64,000 nucleotides of DNA from Gemmatimonadales bacterium UBA2982. Lineage in GTDB: Bacteria > Gemmatimonadota > Gemmatimonadetes > Longimicrobiales > Gaopeijiaceae. Positions 34,159-41,617 of the stretch are shown here, piece after piece (the stretch's first letter is position 1; the number at the start of each line of letters is the position of its first letter). The notes under the pieces are model-generated. The model was not told the DNA's origin, ran no database searches, and worked only from the letters and a program-made list of their open reading frames with translations. The stretch is from the NCBI GenBank assembly GCA_002347035.1, contig DEAM01000009.1, forward strand, positions 98,152 to 162,151, given 5' to 3'. Position numbers and translations under genes: made by a program.

Positions 34159-35695
34159 CAAGCTTGTGGAAACTTTCGAAGAACTTAACGTCGCGCCGGA
34201 GCTGACTGAGGCCCTTGCTTCAGAGGGGATTGAACAACCCACCCAGCTTCAGGAAACAGTCATCCCCATTTTAAGCAAGGGCAATAACCTTGCGATAGCA
34301 GCAGCACCGGGCAGCGGGCTGATGGTGTCCTGGGCCGTACCGATCCTTGAGCGGCTTGACCCGGAAGGTGACACTGTGGGAGCACTCGTGCTCACTGCTA
34401 CTCCTGAAGCCGCTGACCGCTTAGGAGAGTCCATTGCTCGTCTTTCCATGGTCAGTGGGCATTCTGTCGCAGCCCTCGGCTCTCCATGGAGCCTCCTTCA
34501 CCATGCTCGGATCATTTTAGGCACTCCTGAGGCTGTACTTAAAGAAGTCGCCGAGGGAAACCTAAATCTCTCCTCAGTGAAATCGTTCGTATTGGACCAA
34601 GCCCAAGTGCTGGAGCGGTTAGGAACTCTAGATCAAGTCGAGCAGGTGATGGACTTCATCCCTGCCGAAGCCCAACGAGTCATAAGCTCACTACCTACTT
34701 CAGCGAGCGTTAGCGACTTCATCAGCCGGCACTTCCGTCGCGCAGTGAAAATCCCTTCCGCAGACTCAGCTCCAGCTCCCAACCGGGGGCAGGTGCGTTT
34801 TCGGGTGTCTTCAGCACAAAAAGAAGAGGCTGCGCTAGCAATAGCTGCAGAGATGCTCGCCGATCAAACAATCAGGCACTTGCTCCTCTTCTGTAGGAGT
34901 GAGGATCGAGCAGCTGATTTGGGGGACTACTTGACACTTCATGGTTACACAGCCGGGGCTCCGGGAGATACTTCAGTCCCCATATGGCTCGGCATCGATG
35001 CCCTCACGGCCAGAACCTCAGCTGACGGGATCGATGGGGTTTTCGTGGTCAGCTGCGACGTCCCGGTGGATCCTGATGCATTAGATCGTCGTCACGGCAT
35101 TAGTCCAGACGGTGTTGTTATCGTGAGACCACGTGAGCTTGCACACCTTAAGAGCATTGGTAAGACGACAGGTTATGAGACTGTGCCCTTCCCACCACCC
35201 GCCGCAACACCCAACTCGCTCCAGCAGCTCAGAGACTCAATAGAGTCTGCAATTAAGGAGGTCGATAACGAAGCTTACCTCTCCGTTCTCGAACCACTCT
35301 TTGAGCGTTACGATCCAACGGAAGTGGCGTCTGCCGCGCTCGCCCTATTTCGTCAGCGTTCTCCTCAAACTAAACCAGAATCACCGGCTACCCGGCAAAG
35401 CAACTATGAGCCGATTATGACCCCCGTCTGGGCGAAACTCTTTCTCAGTGTAGGTGAGAGAGATGGGCTCACCCCGGGTGACATGTTAGGCGCAATTATC
35501 GGCGAGTCTGGAGTGGAGGGCAGCTCAGTCGGAAAGATCGACATCCGGGAAAGTCACTCTGTAGTCGAGGTTCATGACACAGTTGCCCACAAGGTGATTA
35601 AGGCTCTCAACGGAACATCTATCCGTGGCCGCGCAGTACGTGCCGATTTTGACCGGCCACGAAAGGGCAAGCCAAGGGTTCAAGACCCCCAATAA
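34112..35695 (+). CDS. Degenerate DEAD-box protein (pseudohelicase) with DbpA-type RNA-binding domain
   Basis: A 527-residue protein with the two-domain DEAD-box layout but ruined ATPase motifs. The Q motif survives (QPTQLQETVIPIL, residues 42-54). The Walker A position reads AAPGSGLMV (residues 64-72), with Leu-Met where Lys-Thr is needed. DEAD is replaced by DQAQ (162-165), SAT by LPT near 194, and motif VI by RRHGISPDG. The last ~85 residues (WAKLFLSVGERDGLTPGDML to VRADFDRP) match the DbpA/CsdA RNA-binding domain and look intact. It is therefore probably an RNA- or ribosome-binding adaptor without helicase activity. The longest start is ATG 34112; GTG 34166 would avoid overlap with the upstream gene. 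Confidence 0.82.
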   Translation: MSLAIWGDLALASRPSKLVETFEELNVAPELTEALASEGIEQPTQLQETVIPILSKGNNLAIAAAPGSGLMVSWAVPILERLDPEGDTVGALVLTATPEAADRLGESIARLSMVSGHSVAALGSPWSLLHHARIILGTPEAVLKEVAEGNLNLSSVKSFVLDQAQVLERLGTLDQVEQVMDFIPAEAQRVISSLPTSASVSDFISRHFRRAVKIPSADSAPAPNRGQVRFRVSSAQKEEAALAIAAEMLADQTIRHLLLFCRSEDRAADLGDYLTLHGYTAGAPGDTSVPIWLGIDALTARTSADGIDGVFVVSCDVPVDPDALDRRHGISPDGVVIVRPRELAHLKSIGKTTGYETVPFPPPAATPNSLQQLRDSIESAIKEVDNEAYLSVLEPLFERYDPTEVASAALALFRQRSPQTKPESPATRQSNYEPIMTPVWAKLFLSVGERDGLTPGDMLGAIIGESGVEGSSVGKIDIRESHSVVEVHDTVAHKVIKALNGTSIRGRAVRADFDRPRKGKPRVQDPQ

Positions 35696-35697
35696 CA

Positions 35698-35734
35698 AAA
35701 GGGGGCGGTCGCTCCTGGCGACACGCCCCCCTTT
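35698..35734. terminator. Intrinsic terminator between the pseudohelicase and HU genes
   Basis: AAAGGGGGCG (35698-35707) and CGCCCCCCTTT (35724-35734) pair almost perfectly, with one extra C, around a 16-base loop. The hairpin begins three bases after the pseudohelicase stop. Flanking A and T runs would let it work in both directions between these convergent genes. Confidence 0.75.
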
Positions 35735-35819
35735 CACGGCTCAGGGAAGGTAGCTAGGCCAAACTTCCCAGCGGGGAACAGTTCTCAGCCTGTACCCCGT
35801 CCGATCTATTTACGAGGTG

Positions 35820-36104
35820 CTACTGAATAGCCCCCTTAAGACCCTTACCAGCGCGGAAACCGGGGGTCTTGGTGGCCGCAATGTAAATCGCCTGGCCCGT
35901 GCGTGGGTTCCGCCCCATACGGGCTTTACGGTCCTTCGCTTCGAAGGTGCCGAAACCGGTGATCTGCACGCGCGCGCCACCCTTTAGAGCGCTAGCGATA
36001 ATGCCACCGTCCGGCGAGAACAGTGCATCCACTGCCCGTGACGCATCGGCCTTAGTCATTCCGGCACCACTGGCAAGGGCGTCCACGAGATCGGACTTGT
36101 TCAT
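35820..36104 (-). CDS. HU-family DNA-binding protein
   Basis: A 94-residue nucleoid protein: MNKSDLVDALASGAGMTK, VQITGFGTFEAKDRKARMGR, NPRTGQ, and the tail FRAGKGLKGAI are all standard HU features, including the DNA-bending arm. It dimerises and compacts DNA. The start at ATG 36104 is certain from AGGAG seven bases upstream; the frame extends further upstream without coding meaning. A candidate promoter lies about 150 bases upstream. Confidence 0.95.
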   Translation of the reverse strand: MNKSDLVDALASGAGMTKADASRAVDALFSPDGGIIASALKGGARVQITGFGTFEAKDRKARMGRNPRTGQAIYIAATKTPGFRAGKGLKGAIQ

Positions 36105-36656
36105 CTGGCAACTCCTAAAGCTGGATGATGTGTGAGGTCGGACAAAGCCGCCCCTTGTGCGAGGCCTGGTGAGCGGTCTCCGAAGAGCCCCCAAACCCTC
36201 GAAAAGCCCCGTAAAACAAGTGTTTCTAGGCGCTACAAGTCACGTAATGATCAACGGTATATGACCCGGTCTAGGGCGTCAAGGGAAAAAATGCTCAAAA
36301 ACCCGCTTGTTTTCTGGCTTCCTAGTAGATCTAGCTCCACTCAGAAGCCCCTGAGATCAATCTTGCACGTAGCTATAAAAGCCACGTCTCATAACGATTT
36401 TCGCAATATAGACACTGTGAGCATTTTTCGAGCTACTCTTGTTCAGCTTTGTCGGAGGCTTCAAATAGCTCATGAACTACCTACTAGATTCGAGAGCTTC
36501 CCTCCAAAAAATCGGCAACGGCTGGGTACGGCTCACTAACCAGATAAGGTAGGTGCTTGGCACGCTGAGTGACTTACTCCGTCTACCAGCTCATTAGATG
36601 TTCACCCAGGCCTGGGAACGACCTCACAGTAACTGGATTTCCACCGACGAACGAAG
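36105..36656. other. Gene-free stretch of about 550 bases upstream of HU and downstream of infA
   Basis: No convincing gene is seen. The part nearest HU is its leader and candidate promoter. The middle (about 36290-36520) is AT-richer than its surroundings and has no repeats I can see. Near infA there is a perfect CCCAGGCCTGGG palindrome at 36605-36616. A 135-residue open frame at 36132-36539 on the plus strand has an arginine/serine-rich, shadow-like composition and no ribosome binding site. Confidence 0.5.
36256..36282 (-). promoter_or_regulatory. Candidate sigma-70-type promoter for HU
   Basis: On the minus strand TTGACG (36277-36282) is followed after 15 bases by TATACC (36256-36261). 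The -35 is strong and the -10 moderate, but the spacing is short. It points toward HU and would give a leader of about 150 bases. Confidence 0.4.
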
Positions 36657-36872
36657 TTACTTGTAGCGGTACGTTACACGGCCGCGCGTCAAATCGTACG
36701 GCGACATCTCAACTTTAACGCGGTCACCTTCTAGTACACGGATATAGTTCTGCCGCATCTTCCCCGACAGATATGCCAGCACTTCGTGGTCGTTCTCGAG
36801 CTTCACCCTGAAGGTTGCGTTGGGTAAGACCTCAGAAACTGTACCTTCGATCTCGATCGCGTCTTTGGCCAC
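36657..36872 (-). CDS. infA: Translation initiation factor IF-1
   Basis: A 71-residue S1/OB-fold protein with the complete IF-1 sequence pattern: IEIEGTVSEVLPNATFRVKL, HEVLAYLSGKMRQNYIRVL, GDRVKVEMSPYDLTRGRVTY. It binds the 30S A site and helps IF-2 and IF-3 in initiation. The start is GTG at 36872. Unusually for bacteria with ribosomal-operon infA, it stands alone, with no secY or rpmJ nearby. It is divergent from the zinc-ribbon gene. Confidence 0.96.
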   Translation of the reverse strand: MAKDAIEIEGTVSEVLPNATFRVKLENDHEVLAYLSGKMRQNYIRVLEGDRVKVEMSPYDLTRGRVTYRYK

Positions 36873-36951
36873 AGGCCGTTGCGCTTCCTTTTTCGAGTTG
36901 TGTCGGCGCGTACCTTAATCTCACCCGACGCCCTGGGCAAACACCCTAGCC

Positions 36952-37173
36952 ATGTCTGCACCATTGATCCCCAAAGCATTCACCCCTAAACAGGAAAAAG
37001 CTCTCGCAGAAGCATTCAGTGCGAAGAGGCGACTCGCCTGTCCGGCGTGCGCAATTACAATGGACCAACGGGCTGTTCGGCCACGCAGAGACGTGTCGTA
37101 CGTGCGCGACCGAATTTGGTTTGTTTGCCCTTCGTGCCAACGTAGCATCGTACTGGATAGTGACTCCCACTAG
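36952..37173 (+). CDS. Small zinc-ribbon protein (73 residues)
   Basis: A short basic protein with two knuckles, CPAC (near residue 30) and CPSC (near residue 59), spaced as in a zinc ribbon. Between them lie MDQRAVRPRRDVSYVRDRIW. The N-terminal FTPKQEKALAEAFSAKRRL is helical. No named family is recognised. Such proteins often bind nucleic acid or ribosomes. It is divergent from infA and about 80 bases before the cyclophilin gene. Confidence 0.65.
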   Translation: MSAPLIPKAFTPKQEKALAEAFSAKRRLACPACAITMDQRAVRPRRDVSYVRDRIWFVCPSCQRSIVLDSDSH

Positions 37174-37256
37174 CCGAGTGATACCCTTCCGGATTGACGC
37201 TATTAGCCCAAATAGACGAGCTTGGCGTCCCTGCGACTCCCACATTCGAGCAACAA

Positions 37257-37748
37257 ATGGCAAACCCCACTATCACGATCGATACAAATCTCGGAAGGAT
37301 CACAGCTGAACTTTTCGCAGATCTCGCACCAAACACAGCAGAAAACTTTATCGAGTTAGCAAAGAACGGCTATTACGACGGCATCATTTTTCACCGCGTC
37401 ATCGAGGGTTTCATGATCCAGGGCGGTGACCCGACAGGTACGGGTCGTGGGGGCCCCGGACACACAATCGATGATGAATTCGGAGAAGGCCTCACCCACG
37501 CAGAACCGGGCATCTTTTCAATGGCGAACGCGGGCCCCAATACAGGCGGCTCACAGTTCTTTATCACCTTGGCAGCAACACCATGGCTTGATGGAAAGCA
37601 CGCAATCTTCGGCAAAGTGACGGAAGGCTTGGAGGTCGTGCAGGCCATCGGACAGGTGCAGACCGGGCCAGGGGACAGGCCAGTCGAAGAAGTGTCCATG
37701 CAGAAGGTCACAGTTAGTGACGATGCCGTTCAAGAAGGGGACGTGTAG
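37257..37748 (+). CDS. Cytoplasmic cyclophilin-type peptidyl-prolyl cis-trans isomerase
   Basis: A 163-residue PPIase. It begins MANPTITIDTNLGRITAELF and carries FHRVIEGFMIQGGDPTGTGRGGPG, split across residues near 45-70, then GIFSMANAGPNTGGSQFFIT and WLDGKHAIFGKV, which hold the active-site Arg, Gln and His. No signal peptide is present, so it acts in the cytoplasm on prolyl bonds during folding. I start at ATG 37257; the frame is open to 37194 with a non-homologous extension. Confidence 0.92.
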   Translation: MANPTITIDTNLGRITAELFADLAPNTAENFIELAKNGYYDGIIFHRVIEGFMIQGGDPTGTGRGGPGHTIDDEFGEGLTHAEPGIFSMANAGPNTGGSQFFITLAATPWLDGKHAIFGKVTEGLEVVQAIGQVQTGPGDRPVEEVSMQKVTVSDDAVQEGDV

Positions 37749-37785
37749 CAGAAAGCGGCTCTCGAACTTTTAAGAAGTCTTTATA

Positions 37786-38763
37786 TTGAACTTCCTTTCC
37801 TGGGTAATCTTCGTCCCATTGCAGATCGCGCTCATGCCACTAGCCGTCGTGGGATTCGTGGTGGTGGCGTATAAGCAAATTTTCGTATCGAAACGTTTGG
37901 ACGCTTCACAAACTGGCATCGAAGTACTCAATGGCCGCTGGATTATGCACGTATTCGGTATGCGAAAGGACATCCCCTCAACACGGCTGGCCGAAGTGAC
38001 CCCAAACACCTCCGTGTTCGGGCTCAGCTTTTTTCTAATTCCGTTATGGGTGAAGTACAAGATCAGCGGAACGCTCGCACTATATCCGCTTGTGCCCCAA
38101 AAAGGCAGTGAGACTCTGCTCGACCTGGTCCCAGCCCGAACTCTCTACATCGACCAGATTCTCAATAGGGCTGCGCCCGATATGGAGCAATTCGTCCTCA
38201 TGGGTGCCGGCTATGACTCACGGGCCTACCTCTACTCTGAGAAGCACCGTATGAAGTGCTTCGAACTGGATCGGGCCGGGACACAGCAACTGAAGACAGA
38301 CACCCTGACTAAGGCCGGCATAGACTCAAGCCACGTGACCTTTATACCGGTGGATTTCGAATGTGAGAATGCGTTTGATAAGCTCTCAGAAGCAGGCTGG
38401 GAGCCAAATCGGAAGACGCTCTTCCTCATGGAGGGCGTCACACTCTATCTCGAAGAGGAAACCGTGCGGACCACCCTTCGTGCCGTAACGGAGCGTGCCG
38501 CACCTGGAAGCACACTCGTGCTGGATATCTACGCTGAAAAATTTATCAAGCTAGTAGGTAGACGTGCCCAACGTCTGGTAGAGTATCTGCTAGAATACAC
38601 GAACGAGGGCTTGCGCTTTGGTCTTCCCCTTGAGAAAGACTTCGAACGCGTGCTTGCTGATTTTATCGAGAGCGAGGATCTCCGATTAGGCGAGACGTTC
38701 TTTCTTGGAAGGACGCACAAGACAGGGCCCTATGGAGTGGTCGCAGAGGTTTTGACTCAGTGA
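37786..38763 (+). CDS. Leucine-carboxyl-methyltransferase-type SAM-dependent methyltransferase, membrane-anchored
   Basis: A 325-residue protein. An N-terminal hydrophobic segment (VIFVPLQIALMPLAVVGFVV) is a membrane anchor. The soluble part matches the TIGR00027/LCMT group: RTLYIDQIL, FVLMGAGYDSRAYL (SAM-binding glycine loop), CFELDRAGTQQLK, FIPVDFE and LFLMEGVTLYLEEETVR. The methyl acceptor is unknown; family members act on small carboxylates or proteins. The start is TTG at 37786, 37 bases after the cyclophilin stop, so cotranscription is possible. Confidence 0.83.
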   Translation: MNFLSWVIFVPLQIALMPLAVVGFVVVAYKQIFVSKRLDASQTGIEVLNGRWIMHVFGMRKDIPSTRLAEVTPNTSVFGLSFFLIPLWVKYKISGTLALYPLVPQKGSETLLDLVPARTLYIDQILNRAAPDMEQFVLMGAGYDSRAYLYSEKHRMKCFELDRAGTQQLKTDTLTKAGIDSSHVTFIPVDFECENAFDKLSEAGWEPNRKTLFLMEGVTLYLEEETVRTTLRAVTERAAPGSTLVLDIYAEKFIKLVGRRAQRLVEYLLEYTNEGLRFGLPLEKDFERVLADFIESEDLRLGETFFLGRTHKTGPYGVVAEVLTQ

Positions 38764-38778
38764 GAAAGAGCTGATTAA

Positions 38779-38843
38779 GCCTCCTTGCCTGACAGACGCT
38801 GTCAACGCCACTATCGCTCACTAAAGAGGGACATGAAGGAGGC
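38779..38843. other. Nested inverted repeats downstream of the methyltransferase gene
   Basis: GCCTCCTT (38779-38786) and AAGGAGGC (38836-38843) are perfect inverted copies. Inside, TGACAG (38790-38795) and CTGTCA (38799-38804) form a six-pair stem with an ACG loop. No T-run follows the outer stem, so a terminator is possible but not clear; a regulatory RNA fold before the NHL gene is the alternative. Confidence 0.35.
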
Positions 38844-38937
38844 TGCTCAACCATAACGGGTTAGTTTCCTAAAAAGTCGATAGTAATAGAGAATCACGAA
38901 ACCAGTGAACGATTAATGCGAACAGGGAGCGGGGTTT

Positions 38938-39963
38938 ATGAGATCACGGCTAAGCCTGCTGACAATTGCTGCGGCCATGCTTGCTCCACCGATCGGTGGA
39001 GCGCTAGACGCCCAGCAGAACACACGTCGCGATCCACTTCCGAATCCCTACCAAACGATCTCGGATGTGGTGCAGATGCCCGACGGGCGGGTGATGGGCT
39101 CTTCGAACGCGGTAGACGTCGACTCCGACGGAAATATCTGGCTTTTCGAACGCTGCGGAGCTAACAGCTGTATCGATTCTGATGTGGATCCGATCCTCAA
39201 GTTTGATCCGAATGGACATTTGCTCGAGAGTTTCGGCGCGGGGATGTTTGTCTTCCCGCACGGAGTTGTGGTTGATGATGACGACAACATCTGGATCGTG
39301 GATGCAGGAGTCGCTCCAGGAAAGGGCAGCCAGATTTTCAAGTTCAGCCCTGAAGGCGAAGTCTTGATGACAATCGGCCAGCCCGGCGTTCGCGGCGAGA
39401 CGGAAACCCTGCTCAATGAACCGTCGGATCTAGCAATCGCCCCTAACGGGGACATCTACGTCGCAGATGGTCATATCTCTCAGGAATCCAACGCCAGAAT
39501 CGTTCGCTTTGATGGGAATGGTCAGTTTATCACTGCGTGGGGTATGAGGGGTGATGGCCCTGGCGAACTCGATTGCCCACACTCGATCGCGCTCGATTCC
39601 CAGGGTCGTGTATATGTGGGTGACAGGTCCAATAACCGGCTACAGATCTTTTCGCCTGATGGCGAATTCATCGACGAGTGGGCTCAGTTTGGTAGACCTA
39701 GCGGCGTTCGGATCCTCAACGACGTCCTGTACGTTGTTGACTCCGAGTCGAGAGCAGCCGAAGGGCAGTACGGGTATAACCCTGGATGGCACCGTGGCAT
39801 TCGTATCGGCAGCGTGACGGATGGCGTGGTCAGGGTTTTCATACCAGACCCGAACCCCCACGGAGCGACGAGCCATCCAGAAGGGATATCAGTGGCGGAT
39901 GACGGCACCATCTGGGGTGCTTCCGTCGGAGACCGCACTGTCTGGAAGTGGGTATCCAACTGA
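38938..39963 (+). CDS. Exported NHL-repeat beta-propeller protein
   Basis: A 341-residue secreted protein. The signal peptide is LSLLTIAAAMLAPPIGGALD within the first 25 residues. Repeats of the NHL kind follow, such as AVDVDSDGNIWLFERCG, GVVVDDDDNIWIVDAG, DLAIAPNGDIYVADGH, SIALDSQGRVYVGDRSNNR and GISVADDGTIWGASV, giving a six-bladed propeller. It resembles the peptidyl-alpha-hydroxyglycine amidating-lyase type, but function in bacteria is unknown. GGGAG lies a few bases before the ATG. It is about 40 bases upstream of crcB. Confidence 0.85.
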   Translation: MRSRLSLLTIAAAMLAPPIGGALDAQQNTRRDPLPNPYQTISDVVQMPDGRVMGSSNAVDVDSDGNIWLFERCGANSCIDSDVDPILKFDPNGHLLESFGAGMFVFPHGVVVDDDDNIWIVDAGVAPGKGSQIFKFSPEGEVLMTIGQPGVRGETETLLNEPSDLAIAPNGDIYVADGHISQESNARIVRFDGNGQFITAWGMRGDGPGELDCPHSIALDSQGRVYVGDRSNNRLQIFSPDGEFIDEWAQFGRPSGVRILNDVLYVVDSESRAAEGQYGYNPGWHRGIRIGSVTDGVVRVFIPDPNPHGATSHPEGISVADDGTIWGASVGDRTVWKWVSN

Positions 39964-40003
39964 CCCAATCGCATCAGCTAATCTCTACTGCGCCGGAGCC
40001 AAG

Positions 40004-40387
40004 GTGGGTGTGATCGCCACGGTAGCAGCCGGAAGTGCGCTCGGTGGGGTAGCACGGTACTTAATTGGCAGTTGGGCCCAAAACGGGACCCATGCATTTC
40101 CCTGGGGCACCTTGGTAGTCAACCTGACCGGATGCCTGGTCCTCGGCATACTTGTTCGCTGGCTCGGTGATGTTGCGGACTCTGCACAATGGCGCCTCTT
40201 CTTAGCCATTGGCTTTTGCGGCTCTTACACGACCTTCAGCACGTTCTCTTATGAAGCGGTCCAGCTCCTACGTGATCGCGACTGGACCGCAGCAGTAGGT
40301 TACCTCAGTGCAAGTATGATCGGAGGCCTGCTGGCACTCGTCGTCGGCTTGGCTGCCGCAGATTGGCTGTTAAAGGCAAGAGGATAA
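40004..40387 (+). CDS. crcB: Fluoride-specific channel CrcB/FluC
   Basis: A 127-residue four-helix membrane protein. Hallmarks are GSALGGVARYLIG, FPWGTLVVNLTGCLVLGIL with the conserved Asn, and GFCGSYTTFSTFSYE, the pore-lining Phe and Thr/Ser track. As a dual-topology dimer it lets fluoride leave the cell. I start at GTG 40004, which has GGAG five bases upstream; the open frame reaches back into the NHL gene. I saw no crcB fluoride riboswitch upstream, which is expected as the gene follows the NHL gene closely. Confidence 0.93.
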   Translation: MGVIATVAAGSALGGVARYLIGSWAQNGTHAFPWGTLVVNLTGCLVLGILVRWLGDVADSAQWRLFLAIGFCGSYTTFSTFSYEAVQLLRDRDWTAAVGYLSASMIGGLLALVVGLAAADWLLKARG

Positions 40388-40525
40388 TACTCGACAGCCA
40401 AACAGAAGCACCGGTGGAACCCAGGGTAACTCACTTGACCAAACAGGATCCAGGCCGCATGTGTCGAAGCCAACATATGCTCAACTTCGCCGCCCCTGGT
40501 GAAGAACAACTAAGGAGCACGCACT

Positions 40526-40912
40526 ATGTCCAACGATTCTGATCGGCTACTGAAAACACTGCTGCTGGTATTCGGCCTAGTGTTCATCTTGGGAGTTTAT
40601 CCACTGATGCTGTTCTGGCCTTCTGGTTGGCGTTGGAACCCCGCTCAGCCCGAGTACCAGCAGATGATACTCGGCGTCTACGCGACACTAGGCGTATTCC
40701 TTGTGCGTGCTCGCCATAATCCAAGTCAGCACCGAAGCCTGATCCTCTTCACTGCCTGGTCAAGCCTAGTACATGGCGGGATCATGCTGGTTCAAGCGAT
40801 ACGTGACACAGCGGAGCGCGGCCACCTGATCGGAGATGTACCGGTACTCATTGTCGTCGGTATAGTGCTGCTCTTACTCGCCCCAAATCCCCAAGTAACT
40901 CAAACTGAGTAA
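40526..40912 (+). CDS. Small four-helix membrane protein (DUF6632-like)
   Basis: A 128-residue integral membrane protein with about four hydrophobic segments (LLLVFGLVFILGVYPLMLFW, MILGVYATLGVFLV, LILFTAWSSLVHGGIMLVQA, VPVLIVVGIVLLLLA). The arginine/histidine-bearing loop RARHNPSQHR sits between the second and third. The pattern resembles DUF6632 proteins, which have no known function. AAGGAG lies eight bases before the ATG. It stands alone with 138 bases before and 131 after. Confidence 0.75.
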   Translation: MSNDSDRLLKTLLLVFGLVFILGVYPLMLFWPSGWRWNPAQPEYQQMILGVYATLGVFLVRARHNPSQHRSLILFTAWSSLVHGGIMLVQAIRDTAERGHLIGDVPVLIVVGIVLLLLAPNPQVTQTE

Positions 40913-41043
40913 AAGAAGACCAATCTCATCATAGATACAATTCGGCATCGGAAAGCCAAGCCCTATCCGTGCCGACTAGATTCTTGTTGAAGTCGGGCTC
41001 GATTAGACGGTGAGCTTCGACACTCTAAGGGAGGATTCGGTCT

Positions 41044-41544
41044 ATGCGGGAAGCAATCGAGGACCTCGTTCAGGAGTTTGAGGAACGCAAGCTGACACGG
41101 CGGCAGTTAGTCGCAGCTATTGCGGGCTTAGCGGCTGGCGCGGCCACCACTAAAGCGTCCGGTCAAACGAGTGCTGTGGCACAAGCGCGGACGCTCAATC
41201 ACGTATCCTTAGCTGTCACTGATGTCGAGCAGTCCGCTGACTGGTACGGAAGACTCCTCGATCTCGAGGTTGTTAGTCGACCAGGAAATGGAGGGATCAA
41301 TCTCGGCCTTCGAGACGGTTTCCTGGGGCTGTATCAACTCTCTAATCCTGGAAGTGTGAACCACTTCTGTTTGGGGGTCGACAACTATGACCCAGAGCGG
41401 ATAGCGGAACGCCTAGAAACAGCGGGGATCCAGGCTTCGATCAACACGAATCCCAATAGCCGAACAAGCGGAGGGGACCAGCTCTACTTCCGAGATCCCG
41501 ACGGGACCTCCGTTCAGTTGTCAGCCAATGGTTTTATGGGCTAA
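41044..41544 (+). CDS. Tat-exported VOC (glyoxalase/dioxygenase) superfamily protein
   Basis: A 166-residue protein. The N-terminus carries a charged stretch and then a twin-arginine signal, LTRRQLVAAIAGLAAGAATT. The mature part is a single VOC domain of two beta-alpha-beta-beta-beta modules: LNHVSLAVTDVEQSADWYGR, LDLEVVSR, VNHFCLGVDNYDPERIAERL, and LYFRDPDGTSVQLS. Metal-binding His and Glu positions typical of the fold are partly kept. The Tat signal implies folding, and perhaps metal loading, before export. GGAGG lies nine bases before the ATG. A strong terminator follows. Confidence 0.83.
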   Translation: MREAIEDLVQEFEERKLTRRQLVAAIAGLAAGAATTKASGQTSAVAQARTLNHVSLAVTDVEQSADWYGRLLDLEVVSRPGNGGINLGLRDGFLGLYQLSNPGSVNHFCLGVDNYDPERIAERLETAGIQASINTNPNSRTSGGDQLYFRDPDGTSVQLSANGFMG

Positions 41545-41545
41545 A

Positions 41546-41591
41546 GGCGGCGCTTCCAGTCCACGACAGCAAACGGACCGGAAGCGCCGCC
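41546..41591. terminator. Strong bidirectional terminator hairpin
   Basis: GGCGGCGCTTCC (41546-41557) and GGAAGCGCCGCC (41580-41591) are perfect inverted copies. GTCC and GGAC extend the stem inward after one A-C mismatch, giving 16 pairs in all. It begins two bases after the VOC stop and lies 26 bases from the convergent lipoprotein stop. No long T-run flanks it. Confidence 0.65.
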
Positions 41592-41617
41592 CCAGTGCCA
41601 ATGATTAAGCTGCTGTT

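Noticed and set aside
36132..36539. 135-residue open frame on the plus strand in the HU-infA gap
   Set aside because: Arg/Ser-rich composition typical of chance frames, no start signals, and it runs over the HU leader and promoter in the opposite direction.
39821..40003. N-terminal extension of CrcB to 39821
   Set aside because: It overlaps the NHL gene, has no membrane segment or similarity, and a GTG with GGAG upstream at 40004 gives the normal CrcB length.
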